Shown here: positions 9,224 to 21,532 of the stretch, piece after piece | How positions within the stretch are numbered: position 1 is the stretch's first letter | Layout of the letters: every line of letters starts with the position of its first letter | Source of the DNA: Betaproteobacteria bacterium | Lineage (GTDB): Bacteria; Pseudomonadota; Gammaproteobacteria; Burkholderiales; Rhodocyclaceae | Direction of reading: 5' to 3' | NCBI GenBank assembly: GCA_016703785.1 | Contig: JADJBM010000032.1 | Location: 248,001 to 312,000, forward strand | DNA length: 64,000 nt | Program-made: the position numbers and the translations under genes | The notes under the pieces: model-generated | What the model was told of the DNA's origin: nothing | Database searches by the model: none | What the model saw: the letters and a program-made list of their open reading frames with translations, nothing else

Positions 9224-10277
9224 TCAGGCGATCCGCTCGAGCGCCGCTTCGAGAAGCTGGACGGTGCGATCGATGTTCTGCAGCTTGTCCAGGCCGAACA
9301 GGCCGATGCGGAAGCTGCGGAAATCGGCCGGCTCGTCGCAGACCAGCGGCACGCCCGCCGCCGTCTGCAGGCCCAGCTCGATGAATTTCTTGCCGGACTG
9401 GATATCCGGGTCGTCGGTGTAGCTGACCACCGCGGGGGCCCGCCTGCCGGGGACGCGGGAACCTGGGCGGGCAACCCGCCTGCGGGGGCACGCTCAAGCC
9501 CCAATCTTGCGTCGCGGGGGGTGGGCAGGGTGGCGTGGTAGGCGTGGCCGCCCTGCTCGTAGGTTTCCATGATCTGCAGCCATTTGCGCAGGTCGGCGGC
9601 GAAGCTGCTGCTGGTGGTGGCGTCGATGCGCGCGCGGGCGCGCTCGTTGAGCATCACGAATGCGCCGCAGGGCTGCGCGCTCCAGCCTTTCTGCGGGGCG
9701 CTGATGAGGATGTCTATCCCTCGGGCGGCCATGTCCACCCAGATCGCCCCCGAGGCGATGCAATCGAGGACGAAGAGCCGCCGCGCACGGCTTCGGCCAC
9801 CGCGCCCAGGTAATCGTCGGGCAGGATCATGCGGCGCGGTTTCCTGCGGGGCGAACACCAGTGGGCTTTTGTGCGGATGGCCTGCACGACCTCCCCGATC
9901 GGCGGCGGCGCGAAGGCCGCCTGCCTTTCCGTGCCGAGCGGCCGTGCCTTGAGCACGATGGTCTCCGAGGGAATGCGCCCCATCTCGAAGATCTGGCTCC
10001 AGCGGTAGCTGAACCAGCCGTTGCGGATGACCAGGCATTTTCGGTTGCTGGCGAATTGCCGCGCCACTGCCTCCATGCCGAAGGTGCCGCTGCCGGGCAC
10101 GACGACGGCGGAGTGCGCCGCATAGGCCTCTTTCAGAATCGCCGAGACATCGCGCATGACGCCCTGGAAGACAGGCGACATGTGGTTGAGCGCGCGGTCC
10201 GTATAGACGACCGAGTACTCGAGCAGCGCCCGGGGGAGGGCTTCCGGCGGCAAGCTGGACACGGCGAACTCCTGCAA
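9224..10277 (-). pseudogene. class V aminotransferase (alanine/serine-glyoxylate type), broken
   Basis: The N-terminal 135 codons are intact: [48 protein letters not shown]. The frame then shifts at an AAAA run near 9866, again near 9835, and at a GGC run near 9780. The PLP-lysine region ([14 protein letters not shown]) and [14 protein letters not shown] are readable only in other frames. Between 9432 and 9525 about 50 expected codons are replaced by GC-rich palindromic sequence, then [16 protein letters not shown] and the C-terminus resume. The family transfers amino groups to glyoxylate or similar acceptors. The internal replacement argues for a true pseudogene even if some shifts are errors. 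Confidence 0.75.
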
Positions 10278-10350
10278 AGTGTGATCGGCGCCGGCGGCCA
10301 GCCCTCAGGCACACCCCAGGAGTGTTTATTCGGGCTGGGTTTCCCAGCCC

Positions 10351-12336
<1,986 letters not shown>

Positions 12337-12353
12337 GCTTTTCTCCCCGGCGC

Positions 12354-13886
12354 TCAGAGCGGAATGTTGCCGTGCTTGCGCCACGGGTTTTCCAGCTTCT
12401 TTTCCTTCAGCATCGCCAGCGAGCGGCAGATGCGCTTGCGCGTCTCGTGCGGCAGGATGACGTCGTCGATGAAGCCGCGTGCGCCGGCGACGAAGGGGTT
12501 GGCGAACTTGGCCTTGTATTCCTCGGTGCGCGCGGCGATCTTCGCCGGATCGCTCTTCTCCTCGCGGAAGATGATCTCCACCGCGCCCTTCGGGCCCATC
12601 ACGGCGATCTCTGCCGAGGGCCAGGCGAAGTTCACGTCGCCGCGCAGGTGCTTCGAGCTCATCACGTCGTAGGCGCCGCCGTAGGCCTTGCGCGTGATCA
12701 CCGTCACCTTCGGCACGGTGCACTCGGCGTAGGCGTAGAGGAGTTTCGCCCCATGCTTGATGATGCCGCCGTATTCCTGCGAGGTGCCGGGCATGAAGCC
12801 GGGCACGTCCACGAAGGTCACCACCGGGATGTTGAAGGCGTCGCAGAAACGCACGAAGCGCGCGCCCTTGATCGAGCTCTTGATGTCGAGGCAGCCGGCC
12901 AGCACCAGCGGCTGGTTGGCGACGATGCCCACCGTCTGCCCGGCCATGCGGCCGAAACCGATGACGATGTTCTTGGCGTACTCCGGCTGCAGCTCGAAGA
13001 AGTCGCCCTCGTCCACCGTCTTGACGATGAGTTCCTTGATGTCGTAGGGCTTGTTCGGATTGTCCGGCACCAGGGTGTCGAGCGACATCTCGATGCGCTC
13101 GGAAGGGTCTTCGGTGGGCACCACCGGCGGCTTCTCGCGGTTGTTCGAGGGCAGGAAGGAGACCAGCCGGCGCAACATCATCAGCGCCTCGACATCGTTC
13201 TCGAAGGCGAGGTCGGCGACGCCCGACTTGGTGTTGTGCGTGACCGCACCGCCCAGCTCCTCGGCGGTGACCTCCTCGTGCGTCACCGTCTTCACCACTT
13301 CCGGGCCGGTGACGAACATGTAGGAGGAATCCTTCACCATGAAGATGAAATCGGTCATGGCCGGCGAGTACACCGCGCCGCCGGCGCAGGGGCCCATGAT
13401 CATCGAGATTTGCGGCACCACGCCGGAGGCCAGCACGTTGCGCTGGAACACATCGGCGTAGCCGCCGAGCGAGGCGACGCCCTCCTGGATGCGCGCGCCG
13501 CCGGAGTCGTTGAGCCCGATCACTGGCGCGCCGGCCTTCATGGCGTGGTCCATCACCTTGCAGATCTTCTCGGCGTGCGCCTCCGAGAGTGCGCCGCCGA
13601 ACACCGTGAAGTCCTGGCTGAAGAGGAACACCAGGCGGCCGTTGATGGTGCCGTAGCCGGTCACCACGCCGTCGCCCGGCACGGTCTGCTTCTCCATGCC
13701 GAAGTCGGTGCAGCGGTGTTCCTTGAACATGTCCCATTCCTCGAAGGAATCGGGATCGAGCAGCAGCTCGATGCGCTCGCGCGCAGTGAGCTTGCCCTTG
13801 GCGTGTTGCGCGTCGATGCGTTTCTGCCCGCCGCCGAGGCGGGCCGCCGCACGTTTCTCGTCCAGCTGTCGAATGATGTCGTGCAT
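12354..13886 (-). CDS. pccB: propionyl-CoA carboxylase beta subunit (carboxyltransferase)
   Basis: This 510-residue carboxyltransferase has the paired crotonase-fold domains of the AccD5/PccB family. It shows [42 protein letters not shown] and the C-terminal [16 protein letters not shown] and [20 protein letters not shown] site precedes the ATG at 13886. It accepts the carboxyl group from the biotin of PccA. It lies between meaB and pccA on one probable transcript. Confidence 0.96.
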   Translation of the reverse strand: MHDIIRQLDEKRAAARLGGGQKRIDAQHAKGKLTARERIELLLDPDSFEEWDMFKEHRCTDFGMEKQTVPGDGVVTGYGTINGRLVFLFSQDFTVFGGALSEAHAEKICKVMDHAMKAGAPVIGLNDSGGARIQEGVASLGGYADVFQRNVLASGVVPQISMIMGPCAGGAVYSPAMTDFIFMVKDSSYMFVTGPEVVKTVTHEEVTAEELGGAVTHNTKSGVADLAFENDVEALMMLRRLVSFLPSNNREKPPVVPTEDPSERIEMSLDTLVPDNPNKPYDIKELIVKTVDEGDFFELQPEYAKNIVIGFGRMAGQTVGIVANQPLVLAGCLDIKSSIKGARFVRFCDAFNIPVVTFVDVPGFMPGTSQEYGGIIKHGAKLLYAYAECTVPKVTVITRKAYGGAYDVMSSKHLRGDVNFAWPSAEIAVMGPKGAVEIIFREEKSDPAKIAARTEEYKAKFANPFVAGARGFIDDVILPHETRKRICRSLAMLKEKKLENPWRKHGNIPL

Positions 13887-13903
13887 AGAGCCTCCGGTGA
13901 AAA

Positions 13904-14914
13904 CTAATGCTTGTCCTGCAGATGGTTGAGCAATCGGTGTGCCGCGGCGGCCGGGGTCATGCTTCCCGCCGTGACGGCGCGGCTGACTTTGTCCAGGTCG
14001 CGCTTCACACCTTCGTGGTGCCTGAAGCGGTTGCGCAGTTCGCCGTCGATCAGGGTCCACATCCAGTCGATGGCCTGGCGCCGGCGCTTGGCCGCCAGTT
14101 CGCCGCTTGCCTCCATTGCCAGGCGATGGCGCTCGATCTCGCGCCAGAACGCCTCGATGCCCTGGCCGGTTTGCGCGCTGATCGTCAGCACCGTCGGCCG
14201 CCAGGCGGCTGTCGTGGCGCGCAGCAGGGAGAGCGCGCCCTCGAAGTGGTGCTTGGCGAACGCGGCTGCCTTGGGGTCGATGTCGGCCTTGTTGATGACG
14301 ACGAGGTCGGCCAGCTCGACGATGCCCTTCTTGATCGCCTGCAGGTCGTCGCCGGCGTTCGGCAGTTGCAGCAGGACGAAGGCGTCCACCATGCCGGCAA
14401 CAGTCGTCTCACTCTGGCCGACGCCCACTGTCTCGACGATGATGACGTCGAAGCCGGCCGCCTCGCACACCAGCATCGCCTCGCGCGTTTTTTCCGCCAC
14501 GCCGCCCAGACTGCCGCCCGAGGGCGACGGGCGGATGAAGGCATGCGCATGGGTCGACAGCTTCTCCATGCGCGTCTTGTCGCCGAGGATGGAGCCGCCG
14601 GAAATCGTGCTCGAGGGGTCGACCGCCAGCACCGCCACGCGATGGCCGCGCCCGATCAGATGCAGGCCCAGAACCTCGATGAAGGTGGACTTGCCCGCGC
14701 CCGGCGCGCCGGATATGCCAACGCGAATGGCTGCGCCGGTGTGCGGCAGCAGCGCCGCCAGCACGGCTTCCGCCCGCGCCTGATGGTCGCGCCGCGAAGA
14801 CTCGACCAGCGTGATGGCCTTTCCCAGCGCGCGCGGCTGGCGCGCCAGCACGCCTTCGACCAGTTGCTGGTCGAAGGCGGCAAGCAGCACCTGGCCGGCG
14901 GCGGTGTCGTTCAT
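13904..14914 (-). CDS. meaB: methylmalonyl-CoA mutase-associated GTPase (G-protein chaperone)
   Basis: The 336-residue G3E-family GTPase has a P-loop GAPGAGKST, the switch region [28 protein letters not shown] and the specificity motif NKAD. MeaB gates loading and repair of the adenosylcobalamin cofactor in the mutase. It is split from the mutase gene by the brnTA pair but lies on the same strand. The stop is 17 bases before pccB. Confidence 0.96.
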   Translation of the reverse strand: MNDTAAGQVLLAAFDQQLVEGVLARQPRALGKAITLVESSRRDHQARAEAVLAALLPHTGAAIRVGISGAPGAGKSTFIEVLGLHLIGRGHRVAVLAVDPSSTISGGSILGDKTRMEKLSTHAHAFIRPSPSGGSLGGVAEKTREAMLVCEAAGFDVIIVETVGVGQSETTVAGMVDAFVLLQLPNAGDDLQAIKKGIVELADLVVINKADIDPKAAAFAKHHFEGALSLLRATTAAWRPTVLTISAQTGQGIEAFWREIERHRLAMEASGELAAKRRRQAIDWMWTLIDGELRNRFRHHEGVKRDLDKVSRAVTAGSMTPAAAAHRLLNHLQDKH

Positions 14915-14932
14915 GCGTGGAGTTCGATGCAG

Positions 14933-15214
14933 TTAATTGGCGATTCCGGCAACTGCTTTTGCCAACGCCTCTTCCGGAATGCCCTGTGCCTTCAGGTTCT
15001 CGATCAGTCGGGCGATGGGCGCGGAATCCAGCTTTTCCAGATCGATTCGCAGGCCTTGGCCGATGTAGGCGCGCATCAGGGGTTGATAGCCGGAAAAACC
15101 GAGCATCGGTGCGATGCGCTTCAGGTCTTCAATGACATCTTCCGGCATGCGCAGCGTGACCGCTGCCATGGGGCGCTCGCGCTTCAGCCGTTTTTTCAGA
15201 TCAGCCGTTTTCAT
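14933..15214 (-). CDS. brnA: BrnA-type antitoxin (ribbon-helix-helix)
   Basis: The 93-residue protein has MAAVTLRMPEDVIEDLKRIA, a typical ribbon-helix-helix DNA-binding start, then GYQPLMRAYIGQGL. It follows and overlaps a BrnT-like toxin gene by 14 bases, the usual toxin-first order. It should bind and neutralise BrnT and repress the shared promoter. It is inserted between the mutase and meaB. The start at 15214 overlaps the toxin end, so coupled translation is likely. Confidence 0.85.
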   Translation of the reverse strand: MKTADLKKRLKRERPMAAVTLRMPEDVIEDLKRIAPMLGFSGYQPLMRAYIGQGLRIDLEKLDSAPIARLIENLKAQGIPEEALAKAVAGIAN

Positions 15215-15500
15215 ACAGATTCCTTTCCTCTCGGGTCGCCTTGCGGGCCGAAATCAGGCGGATGCGGTCATCCTCCTGCTGGATATGGACAACGAACAGC
15301 AGCCGCGACGAGGCATCCATGCCGATGACGGCATCCCGCGCCTCCTCATTCCGGTCGGCATCGACTACACGCAGGAAGGGATCGAAGAACGCCTGCGCCG
15401 CCTGCTCTAACGTTACGCCCTGATGCTTCGCGGGATTTCGCCGTGCCTTTTCCTGGTTGGCGACGAAACGGATGCCCTGAAGCTCGAACTCAAAGTCCAT
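15201..15500 (-). CDS. brnT: BrnT-type toxin (DUF497)
   Basis: The 99-residue protein has the BrnT layout: NPAKHQGVTLEQAAQAFFDP, VVDADRNEEARDAVIGM, LLFVVHIQ and the C-terminal RIRLISARKATREERNLYE. BrnT is a RelE-fold ribonuclease that inhibits translation. The first residues (MDFEFELQGIRFVANQEKA) differ from the common EWDPAK start. It has a near-perfect -35 box upstream but almost no leader (see the promoter entry). Confidence 0.88.
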   Translation of the reverse strand: MDFEFELQGIRFVANQEKARRNPAKHQGVTLEQAAQAFFDPFLRVVDADRNEEARDAVIGMDASSRLLFVVHIQQEDDRIRLISARKATREERNLYENG

Positions 15501-15504
15501 TTCC

Positions 15505-15533
15505 AGCTTAGATCAGCGTATGTACGTTGTCAA
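15505..15533 (-). promoter_or_regulatory. candidate promoter of brnTA
   Basis: On the minus strand TTGACA (15528-15533) is followed by 17 bases and TAAGCT (15505-15510). The -35 is perfect and the -10 is weak. Only four bases separate the -10 from the ATG at 15500, so transcription would begin at or inside the first codon. The repeated ACGTA words around the -35 could be the BrnA operator. Confidence 0.4.
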
Positions 15534-15544
15534 TACGTTACGGA

Positions 15545-17701
<2,157 letters not shown>

Positions 17702-17777
17702 GGCTTGACCTTTCTTGTGTCTTGAGCCGGCGTTTTCGGCAGGATAGCCTCGTCCCGGGCAGGAATACAGCACGGGC

Positions 17778-17826
17778 TTGACATCCATTGGTTCGCATAA
17801 TACATTATCCATAATTATGAATGCAA
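17778..17826. promoter_or_regulatory. divergent promoters with CATAATTATG operator between the mutase and gntR
   Basis: On the plus strand TTGACA (17778-17783), 17 bases and TACATT (17801-17806) point at the gntR gene. On the minus strand TTGCAT (17821-17826), 18 bases and TATTAT (17797-17802) point at the mutase. A perfect 10-bp palindrome CATAATTATG (17810-17819) lies inside the minus spacer and at the likely plus start site. This fits an operator by which the GntR protein could control both genes. Confidence 0.55.
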
Positions 17827-17860
17827 GAGATCCAATCACAATCGCCCTGGCGACAATTCA

Positions 17861-18574
17861 ATGAGTCCAAGCAGTATTGCCCAGCCCGCCCTCTACCAGG
17901 AGGTCGCCGAGCGCCTGCGCCAGCGCATCTTCTCGCATGAATTGGCGCCGGGCGCCTGGGTCGACGAGCAGGCCCTGGCCGAGCAGTACGGCATCAGCCG
18001 CACACCGCTTCGCGAGGCGCTCAAGGTGCTGGCCTCCGAAGGCCTGGTGACGCTGAAGCCGCGCCGCGGCTGCTATGTCACCCAGTTGGCGGAACATGAC
18101 CTCGACGACATCTTTCCGCTGATGGCCCTGCTCGAGGGGCGCTGCGCCTTCGAGGCGACGCAGAAGGCGACGCCGGCCGACCTGAAACGCCTGGAAGCAT
18201 TGCACGAGAAGCTCGAGCGCCAGGCGGCGAAGGGCGACATCAACGGCTTCTTCGAGGCCAACCACGCCTTCCACGAAGCCGTGCAGGAACTGTCCGGCAA
18301 CCGCTGGGTGAAGCAGGTCATCGACGACCTGCGCAAGGTGCTGAAGCTGACGCGCCGCGATTCGCTGCGTCTGGACGGGCGCCTGAAGCAGTCGCTGGAG
18401 GAGCACCGACACATCCTTGCTGCAATCCGCGAACGCGATGCGGCCTCGGCCGAAGCGCTGATGCATGCGCACCTGCTGTCGGGACGCGCTGCGCTGGCGA
18501 AAATGCAGGCGGCCGCCCTCTCCCCCAGCCCCTCTCCCGCGAGCGGGAGAGGGGAGCATATCGGCCATGGCTGA
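17861..18574 (+). CDS. GntR-family regulator with FCD domain
   Basis: The 237-residue protein has an N-terminal winged helix (ALAEQYGISRTPLREALKVL, then LVTLKPRRGCYV). It is followed by an all-helical FCD ligand domain with the metal-binding ANHAFHEAVQEL and SLEEHRHILAAI histidines. It probably regulates the divergent mutase cluster and its own downstream enoyl-CoA hydratase. The last residues (SPSPSPASGRGE) are encoded by a palindromic repeat and are not part of the normal family C-terminus. It is clearly related to the second GntR protein at 19.4 kb. Confidence 0.93.
   Translation: MSPSSIAQPALYQEVAERLRQRIFSHELAPGAWVDEQALAEQYGISRTPLREALKVLASEGLVTLKPRRGCYVTQLAEHDLDDIFPLMALLEGRCAFEATQKATPADLKRLEALHEKLERQAAKGDINGFFEANHAFHEAVQELSGNRWVKQVIDDLRKVLKLTRRDSLRLDGRLKQSLEEHRHILAAIRERDAASAEALMHAHLLSGRAALAKMQAAALSPSPSPASGRGEHIGHG
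18516..18555. repeat. palindromic repeat inside the gntR 3' end
   Basis: CCCTCTCCCCCAGCCCCTCT followed by CCCGCGAGCGGGAGAGGGG forms an inverted repeat. It is translated as the last residues of the GntR protein and also lies just before the start of the next gene. It is the same family as the repeats at 0.4, 37.4, 54.5 and 62.9 kb. Confidence 0.7.
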
Positions 18575-19352
18575 AGAAATTCTCCTTTCCCGCGACGGGG
18601 CCATCGCCACCGTCACGCTGAACAACCCGGCCAAGCTGAATGCCGTCAATGCTGCCATGTGGCGGCGCCTGCGCGAGGTGATGACCGCGCTTTCCGGCGA
18701 CGACACCTTGCGCTGCGTGGTGCTGCGCGGTGCCGGCGACAAGGCCTTCGCCGCCGGCGGCGACATCGAGGAATTCCTTACCCAGCGCGACACGCTGGAG
18801 AAGGCGCTGACCTACCATGAGGAATGGGTCGCCGGCGCGCTCAATGCCGTGCGCGACTGCCGGCACCCGACGGTGGCACTCATCCAGGGGGCCTGCATCG
18901 GCGGCGGGCTGGAGATCGCCGGCCAGTGCGACCTGCGCATCTGCGGCCGCTCGGCGCGCTTTGGCGCGCCGATTAACAAGCTCGGTTTCTCCATGGCGCC
19001 GGGCGAACTGTCCGGCCTGCTGGCGTTGGCCGGGCCGGCGGTGGCGCTGGAGCTGCTGCTCGAAGGGCGCATCCTCGGCGCGGACGAAGCGTACGGGAAA
19101 GGCCTGGTGACGCGCGTCGTCGCCGACGAAGCAGTCGAGACGGAAGCCTACGCCACGGCGCATCGCATTGCCGCCGGGGCGCCACTTGCCGCGCGAGCGC
19201 ACAAGCAGCTGGTGCGCAGGCTCACCGCCGTGCCGCAGGGACTGACTTTCGAGGAGACCAAGGCCAGTTTCGCCTTCCTCGACAGCGAGGATTACCGCGA
19301 AGGCCTGGCGGCCTTCCTCGAGAAGCGTTCCCCGAGATTCACCGGCAAATAG
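18567..19352 (+). CDS. enoyl-CoA hydratase/isomerase family protein
   Basis: The 261-residue crotonase-fold protein has NNPAKLNAVNAAMW, the oxyanion region FAAGGDIEEF and IQGACIGGGLEIAGQCDLR. The glutamate corresponding to Glu144 of rat hydratase is present in GGLE. The second catalytic glutamate position, in PINKLGFSMAPGELSG, appears replaced, so a plain hydratase role is uncertain. A decarboxylase, isomerase or carnitinyl-CoA dehydratase-like reaction is possible. It overlaps the gntR stop, so it is probably translationally coupled and regulated with the acyl-CoA cluster. Confidence 0.85.
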   Translation: MAEEILLSRDGAIATVTLNNPAKLNAVNAAMWRRLREVMTALSGDDTLRCVVLRGAGDKAFAAGGDIEEFLTQRDTLEKALTYHEEWVAGALNAVRDCRHPTVALIQGACIGGGLEIAGQCDLRICGRSARFGAPINKLGFSMAPGELSGLLALAGPAVALELLLEGRILGADEAYGKGLVTRVVADEAVETEAYATAHRIAAGAPLAARAHKQLVRRLTAVPQGLTFEETKASFAFLDSEDYREGLAAFLEKRSPRFTGK

Positions 19353-19397
19353 CCGCTTGCTGCGGCGCAGCTTGACGAAGCCCGTCAAACCTCCTAG

Positions 19398-19423
19398 CTT
19401 GTATACAAAATAACGCATACAAG
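19398..19423. promoter_or_regulatory. candidate MatR operator
   Basis: TTGTATACAA (19399-19408) is a perfect palindrome that fits the GntR consensus (NTGT..ACAN). A second half ATACAAG (19417-19423) pairs with CTTGTAT (19398-19404). From memory, rhizobial MatR binds a very similar TCTTGTATACACGA site. It lies about 25-45 bases before the matR start, so autorepression and malonate induction of the downstream genes are likely. Confidence 0.65.
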
Positions 19424-19444
19424 TATGGTAGACGTTTAACTTCA

Positions 19445-20101
19445 ATGATTAACAAGTCATCTCTGTGCCAGCAAGCTGTGGATCTCCTGAAAAAACGGAT
19501 CATCAGCCACGCCCTCGCTCCGGGGCAGAGACTGGATGAGGCAGCCCTCGCCATGGATCTGGGCATCAGCCGCACACCGTTGCGCGAAGCCCTGAAAATT
19601 CTCTCTGCGGAAGGGTTCGTGCATATCAAGCCGCGACGAGGCTGCTTCGTGGCCGAACTGACGCCAGGTGACCTGGAAGAAATTTTCCCCATCATGGCCA
19701 TGCTGGAAGGCCGGGTTGCCCATGAGGTGGCCATCAAGGCAACCGCGGACGACTTGAAGCGGCTCGCCGCCCTGCACGAGAAACTCGAAAAGCACGCTGC
19801 CGGCCATGATGTCGATCGCTATTACGAGGTGAATTACGTTTTTCACGACGCGTTGCAGGAACTGGCGGGCAACCGCTGGCTGCAGCACATGATCGGCGAC
19901 CTGCGTCGACTGCTGCGGCTGTCGCGGCATCGTTCGCTCAAGCTGGAAGGTCGGCAGCAGGAATCCCTCGCGGAGCATCGCGCGCTGATGGACGCCCTGC
20001 GTCGCCGCGATGCCGCTGCAGCCGAAGAAATCATGAAGAACCACCTGCTGGCGCAACTGGTCGCGCTGCGCAGCATGGCCGCCCGGCAGGAGGCGGCCTG
20101 A
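19445..20101 (+). CDS. matR: GntR/FCD regulator of malonate use (MatR-like)
   Basis: The 218-residue protein has the winged helix ALAMDLGISRTPLREALKIL and HIKPRRGCFV, then an FCD domain with VNYVFHDALQEL and SLAEHRALMDAL. It precedes malonyl-CoA decarboxylase, a TRAP transporter and malonyl-CoA synthetase on the same strand, the setting of MatR in rhizobia. A TTGTATACAA palindrome lies upstream. It is similar along its length to the GntR protein at 17.9 kb, suggesting duplication within this region. Confidence 0.85.
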   Translation: MINKSSLCQQAVDLLKKRIISHALAPGQRLDEAALAMDLGISRTPLREALKILSAEGFVHIKPRRGCFVAELTPGDLEEIFPIMAMLEGRVAHEVAIKATADDLKRLAALHEKLEKHAAGHDVDRYYEVNYVFHDALQELAGNRWLQHMIGDLRRLLRLSRHRSLKLEGRQQESLAEHRALMDALRRRDAAAAEEIMKNHLLAQLVALRSMAARQEAA

Positions 20102-20106
20102 GATGA

Positions 20107-20180
20107 AACAGCCCCCACGCTCGCGTTGCTCGCTGCCCCCCAAGGGGGCGCGTCAGTGGCTTCGGCCGGCCGGGCGCCAC
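20107..20180. repeat. GC-rich palindromic element before matA
   Basis: The 83-base gap between matR and matA holds CCCCCACGCTCGC...GCTCGCTGCCCCCCAAGGGGGC and then CAGTGGC...GCCACTG, both inverted repeats. The element runs up to the matA ATG and leaves no visible Shine-Dalgarno. It looks different from the CCCTCTCCC family. Confidence 0.5.
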
Positions 20181-20184
20181 TGAC

Positions 20185-21495
20185 ATGGCGGAAGGCATTC
20201 TCGATCGCATGAAGAGCATGGTCGGCGGCAGGCGCGAGCGAGCGCCGCTGAACGGCAAGCAGCTTGCTCTCCTGCGCCAGCAACTGCGCGAGTGCGCCGA
20301 CGGCACGGGCGGCGAAGTCTCGGCTCGCATCCGCGCCGCCAGGCTGGGCGAAACCTATCTCGGTCTGAGCGACGCCGGCCGGCATGAATTCCTGCGCCGC
20401 ATCGCCCTGGATTTCGGCCCGGATCCCGCAGCGGTGGACGCTGCGCACCGGACCTATCAGGCCGCCGTGGGAACGCCCGGCCAATGGGATGCGGAAGCCG
20501 ATCTGCGCGGCGCCATGCGTTCCTCGCGCATCCGCATCCTGACGCAGTTCAATGCCCTGCCGCAGGGGGTGAAGTTCCTGGTGGACATGCGCGCCGACCT
20601 GTTGCGCCACCTGAAAAACGACCCGGAGCTGGCCGTGCTCGACCGCGAACTCGAGTCGCGCCTGAATGCATGGTTCGACGTTGGCTTCCTGGAACTGTCC
20701 CGCATCACCTGGAATGCGCCGGCGGCGCTGCTGGAAAAGCTGATCGACTATGAAGCGGTGCATGAGATCCGCTCCTGGACCGACCTGAAGAACCGCCTCG
20801 ATTCTGATCGGCGCTGCTATGCCTTCTTCCATCCGCGCATGCCGATGGAGCCGCTCATCTTCGTCGAGGTGGCGCTGACCGACCGGCTGGCCGACAACAT
20901 CCAGGCGCTGCTGGACGAATCCGCGCCGGTGTTCGACGCGCAGCGCGCCGATACGGCGATCTTCTACTCGATCTCGAATACGCAACGCGGCTTGCGCGGC
21001 GTGTCGTTCGGCAATTTCCTGCTCAAGCGCGTGATCGACGACCTGAAACGCGACCATCCGCGCCTGAAGACCTTCGCCACCCTGTCGCCGGTCCCGCAGC
21101 TGGCGGAGTGGGTGGCGCACAATCCAGCAGCCGTGGCGGCGAGCCGCCTGTCCATCGATGCCGCGGCCCTGCTTGCGGGCGACTGGCGCGGCGATGCGAC
21201 CCTGGCGAGAAAACTGCGAGATCCCGTTTTCCGCCTTGCCGCCCACTATCTGCTGGAAGCCAAGCAGGACGGTCTGCCGCTCGACCCGGTGGCCCGCTTT
21301 CACTTGGGCAACGGCGCGCGCATCGAGCGGCTCAACTGGCTTGCCGACACCAGCGGCAAGGGCATGAAGCAGTCCTGCGGACTGATGGTGAATTATCTTT
21401 ACGATCCGGATGCCATCGAGGAAAACGTCGAAGCGTTCGTCTCGGCAGGAAAGGTTGCCGCCGTGTCGGCGGTGCGCAACTGGTTAAAACGATAG
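20185..21495 (+). CDS. matA: malonyl-CoA decarboxylase
   Basis: The 436-residue protein has a helical N-terminal domain and an acetyltransferase-like catalytic domain. The domain shows FFHPRMPMEPLIFVEVAL, AIFYSISNTQRGLRGVSFG, RFHLGNGARIERLNWLAD and QSCGLMVNYLYD, all conserved in MCD. It converts malonyl-CoA to acetyl-CoA and CO2, the last step of malonate use here. It lies in the same operon as the transporter and the synthetase. The start has no clear ribosome site because a repeat abuts it; a downstream ATG at 20209 is an alternative. Confidence 0.95.
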   Translation: MAEGILDRMKSMVGGRRERAPLNGKQLALLRQQLRECADGTGGEVSARIRAARLGETYLGLSDAGRHEFLRRIALDFGPDPAAVDAAHRTYQAAVGTPGQWDAEADLRGAMRSSRIRILTQFNALPQGVKFLVDMRADLLRHLKNDPELAVLDRELESRLNAWFDVGFLELSRITWNAPAALLEKLIDYEAVHEIRSWTDLKNRLDSDRRCYAFFHPRMPMEPLIFVEVALTDRLADNIQALLDESAPVFDAQRADTAIFYSISNTQRGLRGVSFGNFLLKRVIDDLKRDHPRLKTFATLSPVPQLAEWVAHNPAAVAASRLSIDAAALLAGDWRGDATLARKLRDPVFRLAAHYLLEAKQDGLPLDPVARFHLGNGARIERLNWLADTSGKGMKQSCGLMVNYLYDPDAIEENVEAFVSAGKVAAVSAVRNWLKR

Positions 21496-21532
21496 GCCGG
21501 CAATTTCCATAACGACCCTCTGGAGGAGAACC

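Noticed and set aside
17702..17839. Longer start for the methylmalonyl-CoA mutase
   Set aside because: The extra codons cover promoter-like sequence and a palindrome and do not resemble mutase N-termini; the ATG at 17701 matches the family.
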